Shown here one piece after another: positions 1 through 9,034 of a DNA stretch of 42,114 bases. The stretch's first letter is position 1. Each line of letters begins with the position of its first letter. The notes under the pieces were generated by a model. It was not told the DNA's origin, made no database searches, and saw only the letters and a program-made list of their open reading frames with translations. Source of the DNA: Granulosicoccus sp. (lineage in GTDB: Bacteria; Pseudomonadota; Gammaproteobacteria; Granulosicoccales; Granulosicoccaceae); assembly GCA_023301795.1 (NCBI GenBank), contig JALZVU010000244.1:1-42114 (forward strand), in the 5' to 3' direction. The position numbers and the translations under genes are program-made.

Positions 1-651
1 GTGACTATCCAGCTGGCACTTGCAACACTGCCGGTGGGGCTTCTCATCGGCTTTGCTTTCGCCTATGCCTCACTATCCAAGTACTTCGCACTGCGTGCTG
101 TGGGCGTCGGCTACACCACTATTTTGCGTGGACTACCCGAAATCCTGACCCTGTTTGTCGTCTATAACGGTGCCGGGCTTGCCATGAATTCACTGCTTAA
201 ATGGTGGAATCCAGAAGCTGACTCTGTAAATTTCAGCCCGTTTACCGCTGGAGTTATTGCCCTTGCCATGGTGTTCGGAGCCTATGCCGCAGAAGTCATT
301 CGTGGCGCTTTCAACGCTCTGGATAATGGCCAATCAGAAGCGGGCAAAGCCATTGGTATGTCACCCTTGCTGATCTTCTGGCGAATCCAACTACCGCAGC
401 TGTGGCGCTTCGCACTACCGGGCCTGGGCAATCTATGGATCAACATGCTCAAAGACACCGCCCTTGTGTCTGTTATCGCACTGAATGATCTTATGCGTAT
501 GACCAAAGTGGCTGTTGGCGTCACCAAACAACCCTTTACGTTCTATCTTGTCGCCTGCTTCATTTACTGGATTTTGAGCGTGTTATCTGAAGTAGTGCTG
601 GACAGAATGGAGAAGCGCGCTAATCGTGGCGTTCGTAGGGCGGCACCATGA
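1..651 (+). CDS. Polar amino-acid ABC transporter permease (HisQ/GlnP type), 5' end outside the window
   Basis: Inner-membrane permease of a His/Gln/Arg-type ABC importer. The first visible codon is GTG, but the protein begins directly with the L-T-I-Q-L-A-L-type helix that in this family follows a leader of about 15-25 residues, so the true start probably lies before base 1. Seen: several hydrophobic helices, an R-G-L-P-E-I motif near residue 43, and the cytoplasmic EAA loop (EAGKAIGMSPLLIFWRIQLP, about residues 113-132) that contacts the ATPase. The family usually has about 220-250 residues, so little is missing. The stop overlaps the start of the next permease (ATGA at 648-651), indicating translational coupling. 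The binding-protein gene is not in view and is probably upstream. The substrate cannot be read from the sequence. Confidence 0.9.
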   Translation: MTIQLALATLPVGLLIGFAFAYASLSKYFALRAVGVGYTTILRGLPEILTLFVVYNGAGLAMNSLLKWWNPEADSVNFSPFTAGVIALAMVFGAYAAEVIRGAFNALDNGQSEAGKAIGMSPLLIFWRIQLPQLWRFALPGLGNLWINMLKDTALVSVIALNDLMRMTKVAVGVTKQPFTFYLVACFIYWILSVLSEVVLDRMEKRANRGVRRAAP

Positions 652-1397
652 ACGCGCTTGAGCTGATAACAGAGTACTGGCCGCGTTTTCTTGACGGAAC
701 ATTGATGACGCTCAAGCTCACCGGCATGGGCGTGCTTATAGCAGCTGTGGTATCACCGTTTTTTGCGCTACTGCGAACCGATGCGCCGATCTATGTGCGC
801 ATACCGCTTCGAATCTATATCTCCTTCATGCGCGGTACGCCTATTCTTGCGCAGTTGTTTCTTATCTATTACGGGTCAGGACAGTTTCGGCCTGTGCTCC
901 AAGAATGGGGATTGTGGGGGTTCTTTCGCGACCCGTTTAACTGCGCACTTCTGGCCTTTGCACTGAACTCCACCGCCTATCAAACGGAAATCATACGCGG
1001 TGCCATTGCAGGTGTACCGCAGCGTGAAATTGAAGCTGCAAAGGCGTTTGGCATGAGTCGTTTCAAAACACTTCAGCGTGTGGTGTTTCCACATACCTAT
1101 CGCATTGCCTGGCCAGCGTTGGGCAATGAGGTTATTTTGCTAATGAAGGCTAGTGCGTTAGCCAGCGTGGTAACAGTATTTGACATCATGGGCAGAACGC
1201 GGCAAGTGTTTTCCAAGACCTTTGATTTTTCAGCCTATCTATGGGCAGCGATTATCTATCTGTGCATTACGGCTTTGTTTGTCGGTGTATGGCGGCTGGC
1301 TGAAAAGCGTCTGGGACGTCATCTTGAGATGCACAGCGGTAAAGTGGACACGCCAAAGATCACCAAAACAGCTGCCCCAATGCGAGGGATACGTTGA
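648..1397 (+). CDS. Polar amino-acid ABC transporter permease (HisM type)
   Basis: Second permease of the same importer, 249 residues, normal length for HisM/GlnP. It carries the family motif [10 protein letters not shown] (about residues 62-71) and an EAA loop ([20 protein letters not shown], about residues 128-147), with about five hydrophobic helices. It starts in an ATGA overlap with the preceding permease, and its TGA overlaps the ATG of the ATPase gene, so the three genes form a tightly coupled operon. HisQ and HisM types normally form a heterodimer bound to a homodimeric ATPase. The C-terminal 25 residues after the last helix are basic and look cytoplasmic. Confidence 0.92.
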   Translation: MNALELITEYWPRFLDGTLMTLKLTGMGVLIAAVVSPFFALLRTDAPIYVRIPLRIYISFMRGTPILAQLFLIYYGSGQFRPVLQEWGLWGFFRDPFNCALLAFALNSTAYQTEIIRGAIAGVPQREIEAAKAFGMSRFKTLQRVVFPHTYRIAWPALGNEVILLMKASALASVVTVFDIMGRTRQVFSKTFDFSAYLWAAIIYLCITALFVGVWRLAEKRLGRHLEMHSGKVDTPKITKTAAPMRGIR

Positions 1398-2209
1398 TGA
1401 ATACAGAGTCTCCTGTCAAATCCCCTGCACCGGCGGCCACCTCCACATCAGCTACTGCTTCCATACCCGTACTGGATGCTCGGAATATTAAAAAGCGCTT
1501 TGGTGATACTGACGTTCTGAAAGGCGTTTCTCTGCAAGCTCACCCGGGGGACGTCATCAGCATACTGGGGGCGTCGGGTTCTGGAAAATCCACGTTTCTG
1601 CGTTGCTTGAATTTTCTGGAGACACCTACGACAGGTTCGATAAGTGTGCTTGGGGATGAAATTACGGTGCGTGACGGAAAGCTGAGCAACAAGGATCAGC
1701 TGCAAACAATCCGTCGTAGGCTGGGCATGGTTTTTCAACAATTCAATTTGTGGACGCACCGTACGGTATTAGAGAACGTTACCGAGGGGCCCATCCACGT
1801 GCTGGGATTAAAGCGTGATGACGCCTGTGCGCGAGCAATAAGCCTGTTAGAGCGCGTTGGCCTATCCCATTGCAGCGATCAATACCCGTCCATGCTCTCG
1901 GGTGGCCAACAGCAGCGTGTCGCTATTGCTCGTGCTTTGGCTATGGAACCCGATGCCATCCTGTTTGACGAGCCAACGTCTGCGCTTGACCCTGAGCTTG
2001 TGAAAGACGTGCTTGAAGTTATTCGCTCATTGGCCAGCGACGGAATGACCATGATTGTCGTCACCCACGAAATGAGCTTTGCTAAGGACGTATCGTCCCA
2101 CGTTGTGTTCCTTCACCAGGGCGTTATCGCCGAGCAAGGAACCCCTGAGCAGATGTTCGGCGCGCCTGCAACGGATGTGTTCAGGCAATTTATTGGCGAA
2201 TCGTTGTAG
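1397..2209 (+). CDS. Polar amino-acid ABC transporter ATP-binding protein (HisP/GlnQ type)
   Basis: ATPase that powers the importer encoded just upstream. Seen: Walker [11 protein letters not shown]-loop VFQQFNLW, signature LSGGQQQR, Walker [15 protein letters not shown] and switch histidine in VVTHE, in the order expected for the PAAT family, which also shows the typical insertion after Walker A ([11 protein letters not shown]). A TTG at 1394 is in frame, but ATG at 1397 overlaps the permease stop as TGATG and is the better start, giving 270 residues. The first 25 residues are Ser/Ala/Pro/Thr-rich and precede the usual start of the fold; their role is unknown. The gene ends 11 bp from the convergent PaaZ-type gene. 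Confidence 0.94.
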   Translation: MNTESPVKSPAPAATSTSATASIPVLDARNIKKRFGDTDVLKGVSLQAHPGDVISILGASGSGKSTFLRCLNFLETPTTGSISVLGDEITVRDGKLSNKDQLQTIRRRLGMVFQQFNLWTHRTVLENVTEGPIHVLGLKRDDACARAISLLERVGLSHCSDQYPSMLSGGQQQRVAIARALAMEPDAILFDEPTSALDPELVKDVLEVIRSLASDGMTMIVVTHEMSFAKDVSSHVVFLHQGVIAEQGTPEQMFGAPATDVFRQFIGESL

Positions 2210-2220
2210 ACGTTATAAAG

Positions 2221-4272
2221 TCAATTTTTTGCAACCATCGTTAGCACGTCATATTGAGCAACCACGGCGGCGTCCTGATTCGTCACCGTACAGTCCCAAC
2301 GCACTTCACCGTGCTCGTCGGTCTCGCGTGGATTGATCTCCTTGCACGTTAGCGACAGCTGCACAGTGTCCTCAGGATAGACAGGGGTCAGAAACCGCAA
2401 GTTATCCACGCCATAGTTTGCCAGTACCGGACCCGGCGCCGGATCGACAAACAGGCCTGCTGCAAAAGAGACAACCAGATAGCCGTGTGCCACGCGCCCG
2501 TCGAAAAAGGGGTTCGCGCAGGCCGCAGCTTCGTCCATGTGAGCATAGAAATTGTCGCCTGTAAAATGCGCGAAATGTTCGATGTCTTCCAGTGTAATCG
2601 TGCGGCCAGCAGTCACTACCGTGTCGCCGATTTCAAGGGTAGCCAGTGATTTTCTGAACGGGTGCTCCTCACTCACAACAACGGGGGCGCCGGGTATCCA
2701 ACGGCCTGTTACGGCCGACAATAGCCCAGGTGTTCCCTGTACAGCCGAACGTTGCATGTAGTGTTTTACCGCTCGAATACCGCCCAGCTCTTCACCGCCT
2801 CCAGCGCGCCCTGGCCCTCCATGGACCAGCATAGGCAAGGGCGAACCATGACCTGTAGAAGATTTTGCGCTTAGCCGGTTACCCAGCATGATGCGTCCGT
2901 GCCATGGCGCAAGCCCTGCGACAACATCCCGGGCGAACTCACCGTCGTCGGTGAACACAGAGGCCACCAGGCTGCCTCCACCAAGAGCTGCAAGCTCAAT
3001 GGCATCGTCAGTTGATTCGTAGGGAATGAGAGTACACACGGGACCAAACGCTTCAACAGAATGAATGGCCTCACAACCCTTGGGTTGATCGCAATAAAGC
3101 AGCACAGGGTCCACAAATGCACCCTTCGCAGCATCACCTGATACCAACGCAGGATTGTCAGGGTTACCGTATACAATCTGGGCCTCGGCGCTCAACTCGG
3201 TAATGCGTTCGCGCACCTCGCAGCGTTGATCCAGACTCGCCAAAGGCCCCATGCGAACGTTCTCATCATTCGGGTCACCCACCGTCGTTCTACCCAACCT
3301 AGTGGACAAGGCGCTGACTACTGCATCGGCCTGCTCTCTGGGAACAATAACGCGCCGAATCGCCGTGCATTTCTGGCCGGCCTTGGTGGTCATCTCTCGA
3401 GCCACCTCGCGGACGAACAGGTCAAATTCAGGCGTATCGGGCGTTGCATCTTTTCCCAACACCACTGCGTTCAGGCTATCAGCCTCCATCGTAAATCGCG
3501 TGGAATGGCTGATGATGGCAGGATGCACTCGCAGCATCTGTCCGGTGGCAGCGGAGCCTGTGAAGGTGACCACATCCTGAGCAGTCACGTGATCCAGCAG
3601 ATCGCCCACGGAACCTGAAATCAACTGCAATGCACCCTCGGGCAATATGCCGGTGGCGATAATGTGCTGAACCATCAACTCCGTCAGGTAGGCTGTTTGA
3701 CTGGCGGGTTTAATGATAGCTGGCATACCCGCTAGCAGTGTGGGCGCCAGCTTTTCCAGCATGCCCCAACACGGGAAATTGAAGGCATTGATATGCACGG
3801 CAACACCTTCCAGAGGCGTGAGAATATGCTGCGCCGAGAAAGTGTTGTCTGACGACAATGGCTCCGGCACACCATCCACGAGCATGCGTGTGTTGGGCAA
3901 TTCACGGCGGCCTTTTGAGCCATAGGACAACAAGGTCGAGATACCGCCCTCGATGTCAATCCAGCTATCAGTTCGCGTAGCACCGGTGGCTGTTGAATAC
4001 GTATAAAAAGATTCTTTATCGGCCATCAAAGCCTGCCCCAAGCCTTTGAGCATCAGAGCACGCTGATGAAAGCTCATGGACCGTAGTGACGCCCCACCCT
4101 GCCTGCGACCATGAGCCAGCATGTCTTGGAAATCCAGACCGGTTGAGTCGATGGTAGAGACGGGTAAGCCGCTGGTCGCATCAAACAATTGTTTGCCAGT
4201 ACCCTCGCCGACAAACCACTCACCACAGGCGTAGCTTTTCAGGCGGTGAGATTCTGACAAGGGTGCGTTCAT
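2221..4272 (-). CDS. paaZ: PaaZ-type fusion: aldehyde dehydrogenase plus MaoC-like enoyl-CoA hydratase
   Basis: Bifunctional ring-opening enzyme of the phenylacetyl-CoA pathway. In characterised PaaZ the C-terminal R-specific hydratase opens oxepin-CoA and the N-terminal NADP-dependent aldehyde dehydrogenase oxidises the semialdehyde. The length, 683 residues, is typical. Seen: ALDH domain about 1-520 with Glu263 (T-M-E-A-D-S-L-N), nucleophile Cys302 (G-Q-K-C-T) and F-T-G-S-A-A-T-G; MaoC domain about 535-683 with Asp573 and His578 in TGDNFYAHMD. These match E. coli PaaZ E256, C295, D561 and H566 with constant offsets within each domain. It lies 74 bp downstream of an SDR gene on the same strand. 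No paaABCDE, paaK or ring-epoxidase gene is in the window, so the rest of the pathway is elsewhere or the enzyme serves another CoA-thioester route. Confidence 0.93.
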   Translation of the reverse strand: MNAPLSESHRLKSYACGEWFVGEGTGKQLFDATSGLPVSTIDSTGLDFQDMLAHGRRQGGASLRSMSFHQRALMLKGLGQALMADKESFYTYSTATGATRTDSWIDIEGGISTLLSYGSKGRRELPNTRMLVDGVPEPLSSDNTFSAQHILTPLEGVAVHINAFNFPCWGMLEKLAPTLLAGMPAIIKPASQTAYLTELMVQHIIATGILPEGALQLISGSVGDLLDHVTAQDVVTFTGSAATGQMLRVHPAIISHSTRFTMEADSLNAVVLGKDATPDTPEFDLFVREVAREMTTKAGQKCTAIRRVIVPREQADAVVSALSTRLGRTTVGDPNDENVRMGPLASLDQRCEVRERITELSAEAQIVYGNPDNPALVSGDAAKGAFVDPVLLYCDQPKGCEAIHSVEAFGPVCTLIPYESTDDAIELAALGGGSLVASVFTDDGEFARDVVAGLAPWHGRIMLGNRLSAKSSTGHGSPLPMLVHGGPGRAGGGEELGGIRAVKHYMQRSAVQGTPGLLSAVTGRWIPGAPVVVSEEHPFRKSLATLEIGDTVVTAGRTITLEDIEHFAHFTGDNFYAHMDEAAACANPFFDGRVAHGYLVVSFAAGLFVDPAPGPVLANYGVDNLRFLTPVYPEDTVQLSLTCKEINPRETDEHGEVRWDCTVTNQDAAVVAQYDVLTMVAKN

Positions 4273-4346
4273 GATGTGGAGATCCGGTTTGGGTTATGGC
4301 GAGCAAGCCGTCACGAACGCCCAGGCGATTCATGAATAGTCCGGGC

Positions 4347-5075
4347 CTAGAGATCGAAGTTCGACGGCAGGATCACGATATCGCGAATTGTGACGTTGCG
4401 GGGCCTTGTCAGCATATAGATTAAGGCATCGGCGACTTCGACAGGCTCCATAAGACTGCCAGCCTCTTTGGCTTCCTGAAGTTTTTCTGCAGGCCAGTCA
4501 GCGAGCAGAGCACTGATGACAGGTCCCGGTGAAACTGAGCCTACGCGAACACCGTGCTTGAACACTTGTCGGCGTACGGTCTGTACAAAGCAGTCAATCG
4601 CCCATTTTGATGCGGCGTAAACCGGCTCCCACGGCGTTGGGAAATGAGCAGCCAGTGAGCTTGTGACCAGAATGTCGCCGGTACCGCGTTCAATCATGTG
4701 TGGCAACACATCGTGGATGTTCTTCATGACCACGTTGATATTCAGATTGAGCATTCTGTCGATTGCATGAACATCAGAATCGACTAGATCTCCACCAACA
4801 TACAATCCCGCATTGGCGTGAAAAATGTCAAGTTGCCCGGCTTTTTCGAGTATTCGCGGTAGTAGCGTGGCACAGCTGTCGGCATCCAGTAAGTCAATGA
4901 CCAGAGGGATGAGACTATCGCCGTGGGTAGCACGCATGGCTGCTAGCGCCGGCTCGTCGCGGTCTATCACAACGACACGTGCACCAAGTGCAAGCATGGC
5001 TTCTGCGCTAGCACGCCCGATACCAGACGCCCCTCCGGTTACCGCGGCAACCTTACCGTGCAGTGAGTTCGGCAT
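4347..5075 (-). CDS. Short-chain dehydrogenase/reductase (classical SDR)
   Basis: NAD(P)-dependent oxidoreductase of 242 residues, a normal classical SDR length. Seen: cofactor motif T-G-G-A-S-G-I-G near residue 14, N-A-G in HANAGLYVGG near 88, catalytic Ser in VTSSLAAH near 139 and the YAASK Tyr/Lys pair near 153. An acidic residue after beta-2 (VVVIDRD) favours NAD over NADP. The C-terminal V-T-I-R-D-I-V-I-L-P resembles the many polyol or hydroxyacid SDRs of proteobacteria, but the substrate cannot be assigned. It is first in a likely two-gene unit with the PaaZ-type gene. A role in CoA-ester or alcohol oxidation alongside PaaZ is inference. Confidence 0.88.
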   Translation of the reverse strand: MPNSLHGKVAAVTGGASGIGRASAEAMLALGARVVVIDRDEPALAAMRATHGDSLIPLVIDLLDADSCATLLPRILEKAGQLDIFHANAGLYVGGDLVDSDVHAIDRMLNLNINVVMKNIHDVLPHMIERGTGDILVTSSLAAHFPTPWEPVYAASKWAIDCFVQTVRRQVFKHGVRVGSVSPGPVISALLADWPAEKLQEAKEAGSLMEPVEVADALIYMLTRPRNVTIRDIVILPSNFDL

Positions 5076-5226
5076 TCGTTATTTATACAGTATCTGCGCT
5101 TGCCTGATTATTACGCAAATCCGTAGAAACGTCGATAGTTATGCTCTAACGGGCACGAGCCTTTGCTGGTAGTTGGCTAGATAATCGTTTAGCTTCACCG
5201 CCAGAAAAGGCTTTTGTGCATGAAGA

Positions 5227-6441
5227 TTAGGAAGAGATGAAATCCACCAGTGCCGGAGCTATGTCGTTGCGCCATTGTCGACCACTAAAGACGCCGTAGT
5301 GGCCGGCGCTTGGCTGCTCGTGATGCATCCTTTGCTTGGGTGACAGACCGGTGCAAAGACCGTGGGCAGCGCGAGTTTGGCCTCGCCCAGTAACATCATC
5401 TTTTTCACCTTCGATTGTCATCAACCGAGTCTTGCTAATCGCACCTGGATCAACTGCTCGACCCCTATGGGTCATGGTGCCAACAGCGATTTCAGCTTTG
5501 TGGAAAATACGGTCGATAGTCTGCAGGTAAAACTCGGCACTCATATCCATCACAGCGTTATAGTTTGTGTAGAAATCTTCGTGAGCACGAGCTTCCTCTT
5601 CGTTGCCGTTCATCAGATCCGAATAGTACTTTGCATAAGCCTGTCGATGGCGATCAGGGTTCATACTGACAAAGGCGGTGAGCTGCATAAACCCCGGATA
5701 TACCTGCCGACCAGCACCAGGATTCGGGTGCGGTACCGTGCAGATCGCATTCTTTTCAAACTGCCGAAGAGTATGTTTCATCGCCAGCAGGTTAGGCTCT
5801 GTCGGACTGATACGTGGATCAATGGGACTGCCAAAAAACACCATGGATTTCGGTACATTCGGATCGTCGTCTTCGCTCATGAGTGCAATGGCTGCAAGCA
5901 CAGGCGGTCCCGGCTGGCAGACTGCCAACACGTGCAGATCAGGTCCGAGCTTTTGCATGAACTCCCGGCAATAGTCGACGTAATCATCCAGATCAAAATC
6001 ACCGTCTTCCGCTGGCACCTGTGAGGCGTCAATCCAGTCAGTGACGTACACATCATAGTGTTGAAGCATTCGCTTGATGGTATCGCGCACCAGAGTAGCG
6101 TAATGACCTGACATCGGAGCTACGATCAGCACTTTTTCTTTAACCTGCTTTATGCCGCTACGCTTGAAACTCAATAGCTTACAAAACGGCTTGTGCATTT
6201 CCAGTGACTCGGTAACCGGCACGTCAGAGCCATCTATGACAACAGTGCTGATCTCGTAGTCGGGCTTGTCAAATCGCTTTGTAACGAACTCTATGTATTC
6301 CATGTTCGAGTTAAGTGCATTACTGCCAAACAAGCCCTCGCCTTGCGAGCCCATGGTGTTAACCAATGAACGAGTAAGCACTGCGGACTGTCGCAACGCC
6401 GAAACTGAGTGCTGATTCGAGTGATACAAGGAATAAAGCAT
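5227..6441 (-). CDS. phaZ: Intracellular poly(3-hydroxybutyrate) depolymerase (PhaZ)
   Basis: Cytoplasmic depolymerase that mobilises PHB storage granules to 3-hydroxybutyrate oligomers or monomers. The 404-residue length and overall sequence fit the PhaZa1/PhaZ intracellular family of Cupriavidus type. Seen: the family's lipase-like box with cysteine in place of serine (V-L-A-V-C175-Q-P-G), an acidic residue in EGEKDDVTG (Asp348/349) and the late histidine in SAGHYGVFSG (His381), together a Cys-Asp-His triad. There is no signal peptide. It lies alone between the SDR gene (151-bp gap) and a 487-bp upstream gap, so it probably has its own promoter. No phaC, phaP or phaR is visible in the window. 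Confidence 0.92.
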   Translation of the reverse strand: MLYSLYHSNQHSVSALRQSAVLTRSLVNTMGSQGEGLFGSNALNSNMEYIEFVTKRFDKPDYEISTVVIDGSDVPVTESLEMHKPFCKLLSFKRSGIKQVKEKVLIVAPMSGHYATLVRDTIKRMLQHYDVYVTDWIDASQVPAEDGDFDLDDYVDYCREFMQKLGPDLHVLAVCQPGPPVLAAIALMSEDDDPNVPKSMVFFGSPIDPRISPTEPNLLAMKHTLRQFEKNAICTVPHPNPGAGRQVYPGFMQLTAFVSMNPDRHRQAYAKYYSDLMNGNEEEARAHEDFYTNYNAVMDMSAEFYLQTIDRIFHKAEIAVGTMTHRGRAVDPGAISKTRLMTIEGEKDDVTGRGQTRAAHGLCTGLSPKQRMHHEQPSAGHYGVFSGRQWRNDIAPALVDFISS

Positions 6442-6928
6442 AGAATTTTCAGTGTCCGTATTGACTAAATGTAGCTATCCAGCCGCAGTAGCTCAATGAA
6501 CTCCTGCGACGTACTGCTGTTCCACTCAAACAGTTATGAGTGTGCTGCACAACTCTGCCAAGATTACCGTGTCTAGTATGCTAGTCGCGCATGTGTTGCA
6601 CCGCAGTATAACTGTTTTATTCGTGGTGAGATGTAACTTTTTACCGCCAAATTCATCACGAAGGAAAATAACTACTAACCAATTGAATTTGTTAATGTTT
6701 CACTATTTAAAATGGTGTCAGAAAGTAGGAGATGGGATGATTTAGCGCATTTTAATGCACTATAATCACCTTTACACGCTGCACCATCGCGACTTTGACA
6801 TCCAGATGTATACGAGGGTTGTCGTCGCACAGATTGACCAAGTATGTTGACACAACATCGCAAATAAAGTGCCAACTGCAAAACTCTTTATAGTCAAAAA
6901 TACGATGCGGTATACATCCTTGCAGTCC
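6442..6928. other. 487-bp AT-rich gap between phaZ and sppA, no convincing gene
   Basis: Both flanking genes run leftwards, so this gap must carry the end of the sppA transcript and the phaZ promoter. It is visibly more AT-rich than its surroundings. Seen: a palindromic GCATT-TT-AATGC near 6749, an inverted repeat ACTGCAA (6875-6881) with TTGCAGT (6920-6926), and two GTATAC hexamers near 6808 and 6910. Possible short frames (for example 6536-6745 on +) lack a ribosome site and any familiar protein character. I do not place a promoter with confidence. Confidence 0.5.
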
Positions 6929-8776
6929 CTACCGTCCCGTAGGGCAGTTGCCACAAATCACATAGGCGTTATGCGGGTCATTAAGACGGCCAACAAATCC
7001 AAGCTCCTGGCGAATCTGCAGAGCCATCTGCTTCACAGGGTCGGTTGCTATTGGCGGCAATGCGCTGGATACACCATTGGTAAGTGTGCGCAGCAGCATT
7101 TGCTCGAAAGGTAGTTCTTCGTCAACGTACCAAACCGAATAATCATCAACATCGGCTAGGCGCGCGGCAGCAGCGATAGCTTGCTCAATGTCACCCAATT
7201 CATCCACTAACCCAAGTTCGCGCGCTTTTTCTCCAGTCCAGATTCGCCCTTGCGCCACTTCATGCACAGCCTCTACATCCATGCCGCGGCCCTGCGCAAC
7301 AGTTGTCAAGAACTGTTGATAACCTGCGTCTATAACCAATTGCAGAACCTCGGTGTAGACCGGCGTAATCCCACGCATAACACTAGCGCCACCCGCCATG
7401 GGCGTTGTGGCAACGCCGTCGCTGTAAATGCCATAACGGGCCAGAATTTTCTCAAAGCTTGGAACAAGACCATAAATACCGATCGAGCCGGTTACCGTTG
7501 TGGGTGAAGCCCAAATCTGATCAGCCGATGCTGCAATCCAATAACCTCCAGAGGCTGCCACTGAACCGAACGAGGCTACCACCGCAATCCCTGATGCCTG
7601 AGCTGCCTGTAGCTCGGTGCGAATCATTTCTGAGGCGCTTTTACTACCACCGCCAGAGTCTATGCGTACAACGATGGCTTCTACCTCATCATCCAGACGT
7701 GCCTTCCGGATCAACTTGCTCAATGAGGCACCACCAATTTCACCCGCAGGCGCGCTTCCGTCAAGAATGGTACCCACAGCCGTGATAACAGCAACCTTGC
7801 TTGATTCTTGTTGTGGTGAAGCACTTTTCGCACGCAGATAATTTGCGTACCCGACCCTGCGATAACTATTGTTATCCGTATCCTCACCGGCCAGTTCGAT
7901 AAGGTAATTGCGCTGCTCACTACTAGTCATCAGGCGATCAACCAGACCACTATCCAGCGATAAACGCGCTAGGTTTCCTTGTGCTGCGCGCACCTGTTCC
8001 GGCGCATCCTGCAGCATGGAACTCAGGCTCCCCGAGCTCAGCTTACGTGCGGTTTCAACACCATCGGTATAGGCCTGCCACCATGCATCCAGAATCGCTA
8101 ATCGAGCTTCTTTATCCTCAGGTGACATGCTGTCTCGGGTGTAGGGTTCGGTGGCGGTTTTATACTTACCCACCTTGAACAGGTTCACCGTTACATCCAT
8201 GTTCTCAAGCAGGCTCTTGAAATAGGTTTGATGCATACTGAAACCCTCGGGAATAGCCAGACCTTCAGGATTGAGTAACACCTCGTCAGCATGGGCCGCG
8301 AGAAACAAGGCCGACTGGCTGTAGTTGTTGGCTATCGCAATGACTTTCTTGCCACTCGTCCTGAAGTCAGCAATGGCATCCGCCACTCGCACCAGCTTGG
8401 GTAGCAGCGCTTGTTGCAGCTTGTCCAGATCGAGCACCACCAAAGCGATATCAGTGTCGTCTTTGGCCAACGCTAGAGCATCAACAAGCTCTTTTACCAG
8501 GGTTTGTTGAGGTACTTGATTGGCTTGTGTGAACGTGGCAACAACTCCCACGGCACTCTTCTGCTCTACCAGCGCGCCAGATGGATTGAGTACCAATGCA
8601 CCACCAACAGGTATCGAGGGCGCTCTCTGGCCGAACACCGCACCACCCACCACTACAGCAATAAGCAACAACGCGATAAAGCCGAATACAATCGTATTAA
8701 TCGCTCTGAGGCTGCGCCATAAGAAACGAAAACATCTGAAAATGATTCCGCGCTTTCTGGGTGAGTCAGTACTCAT
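6929..8776 (-). CDS. sppA: Signal peptide peptidase SppA, 67K type (protease IV, family S49)
   Basis: Membrane-anchored serine protease that digests cleaved signal peptides on the periplasmic side. With the ATG at 8776 it has 615 residues, the size of E. coli SppA. Seen: one N-terminal helix (about residues 28-48), two S49 domains, the catalytic lysine in G-K-Y-K-T-A-T-E-P (about Lys206) and the nucleophile in SVAASGGYW at Ser409, the same number as in E. coli. A GTG at 8809 is in frame, but ATG 8776 has a GGA six bases upstream and gives a normal N-terminus. The stop codon lies inside a small inverted repeat (CCCTAC/GTAGGG at 6927-6944). Divergent from the creatinase gene. Confidence 0.94.
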   Translation of the reverse strand: MSTDSPRKRGIIFRCFRFLWRSLRAINTIVFGFIALLLIAVVVGGAVFGQRAPSIPVGGALVLNPSGALVEQKSAVGVVATFTQANQVPQQTLVKELVDALALAKDDTDIALVVLDLDKLQQALLPKLVRVADAIADFRTSGKKVIAIANNYSQSALFLAAHADEVLLNPEGLAIPEGFSMHQTYFKSLLENMDVTVNLFKVGKYKTATEPYTRDSMSPEDKEARLAILDAWWQAYTDGVETARKLSSGSLSSMLQDAPEQVRAAQGNLARLSLDSGLVDRLMTSSEQRNYLIELAGEDTDNNSYRRVGYANYLRAKSASPQQESSKVAVITAVGTILDGSAPAGEIGGASLSKLIRKARLDDEVEAIVVRIDSGGGSKSASEMIRTELQAAQASGIAVVASFGSVAASGGYWIAASADQIWASPTTVTGSIGIYGLVPSFEKILARYGIYSDGVATTPMAGGASVMRGITPVYTEVLQLVIDAGYQQFLTTVAQGRGMDVEAVHEVAQGRIWTGEKARELGLVDELGDIEQAIAAAARLADVDDYSVWYVDEELPFEQMLLRTLTNGVSSALPPIATDPVKQMALQIRQELGFVGRLNDPHNAYVICGNCPTGR

Positions 8777-8894
8777 AGTAGATCCATTGAAACCGGTGAT
8801 GTGTAACACGTGAGATGACGCGCAAAACGCACTGCCAACCCTTAATAATAGTGCATTGTCTGCTTGACGTCAGAGCGTTTAGAGACTAGCTTAC

Positions 8895-8995
8895 GGCCTG
8901 TGGTGAGTGGCGATGGCGTCGTTGCGATACTGACCGACCACACAGCGGCCACCTTGGCTGAATTTTTCGTCCTGTACGCCCGGATAACCGCCGGG
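8895..8995 (+). promoter_or_regulatory. Potentially structured leader upstream of the creatinase gene
   Basis: On the + strand, GGCC-TGTGGT (8895-8904) can pair with ACCACA (8937-8942) and GGCC (8947-8950), leaving a 4-nt bulge. A second hairpin follows, CCCGG (8979-8983) with CCGGG (8991-8995), about 40 nt before the GTG start. It does not match riboswitch consensus sequences I know (glycine, guanidine I-III, SAM/SAH). It may be an mRNA leader structure or simply the operator region between divergent genes. Confidence 0.3.
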
Positions 8996-9034
8996 AGTTA
9001 AGGTACCTCACGGCACCCATCAGGATTGAACACA

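Noticed and set aside
6536-6745. 69-codon + frame in the phaZ-sppA gap
   Set aside because: No ribosome site, mixed composition, and it stands on the opposite strand from both flanking genes in an AT-rich gap.
8895-8995. Known riboswitch classes (glycine, guanidine I-III, SAM/SAH) before the creatinase gene
   Set aside because: The conserved sequence blocks of these classes are not present; only generic hairpins can be drawn.
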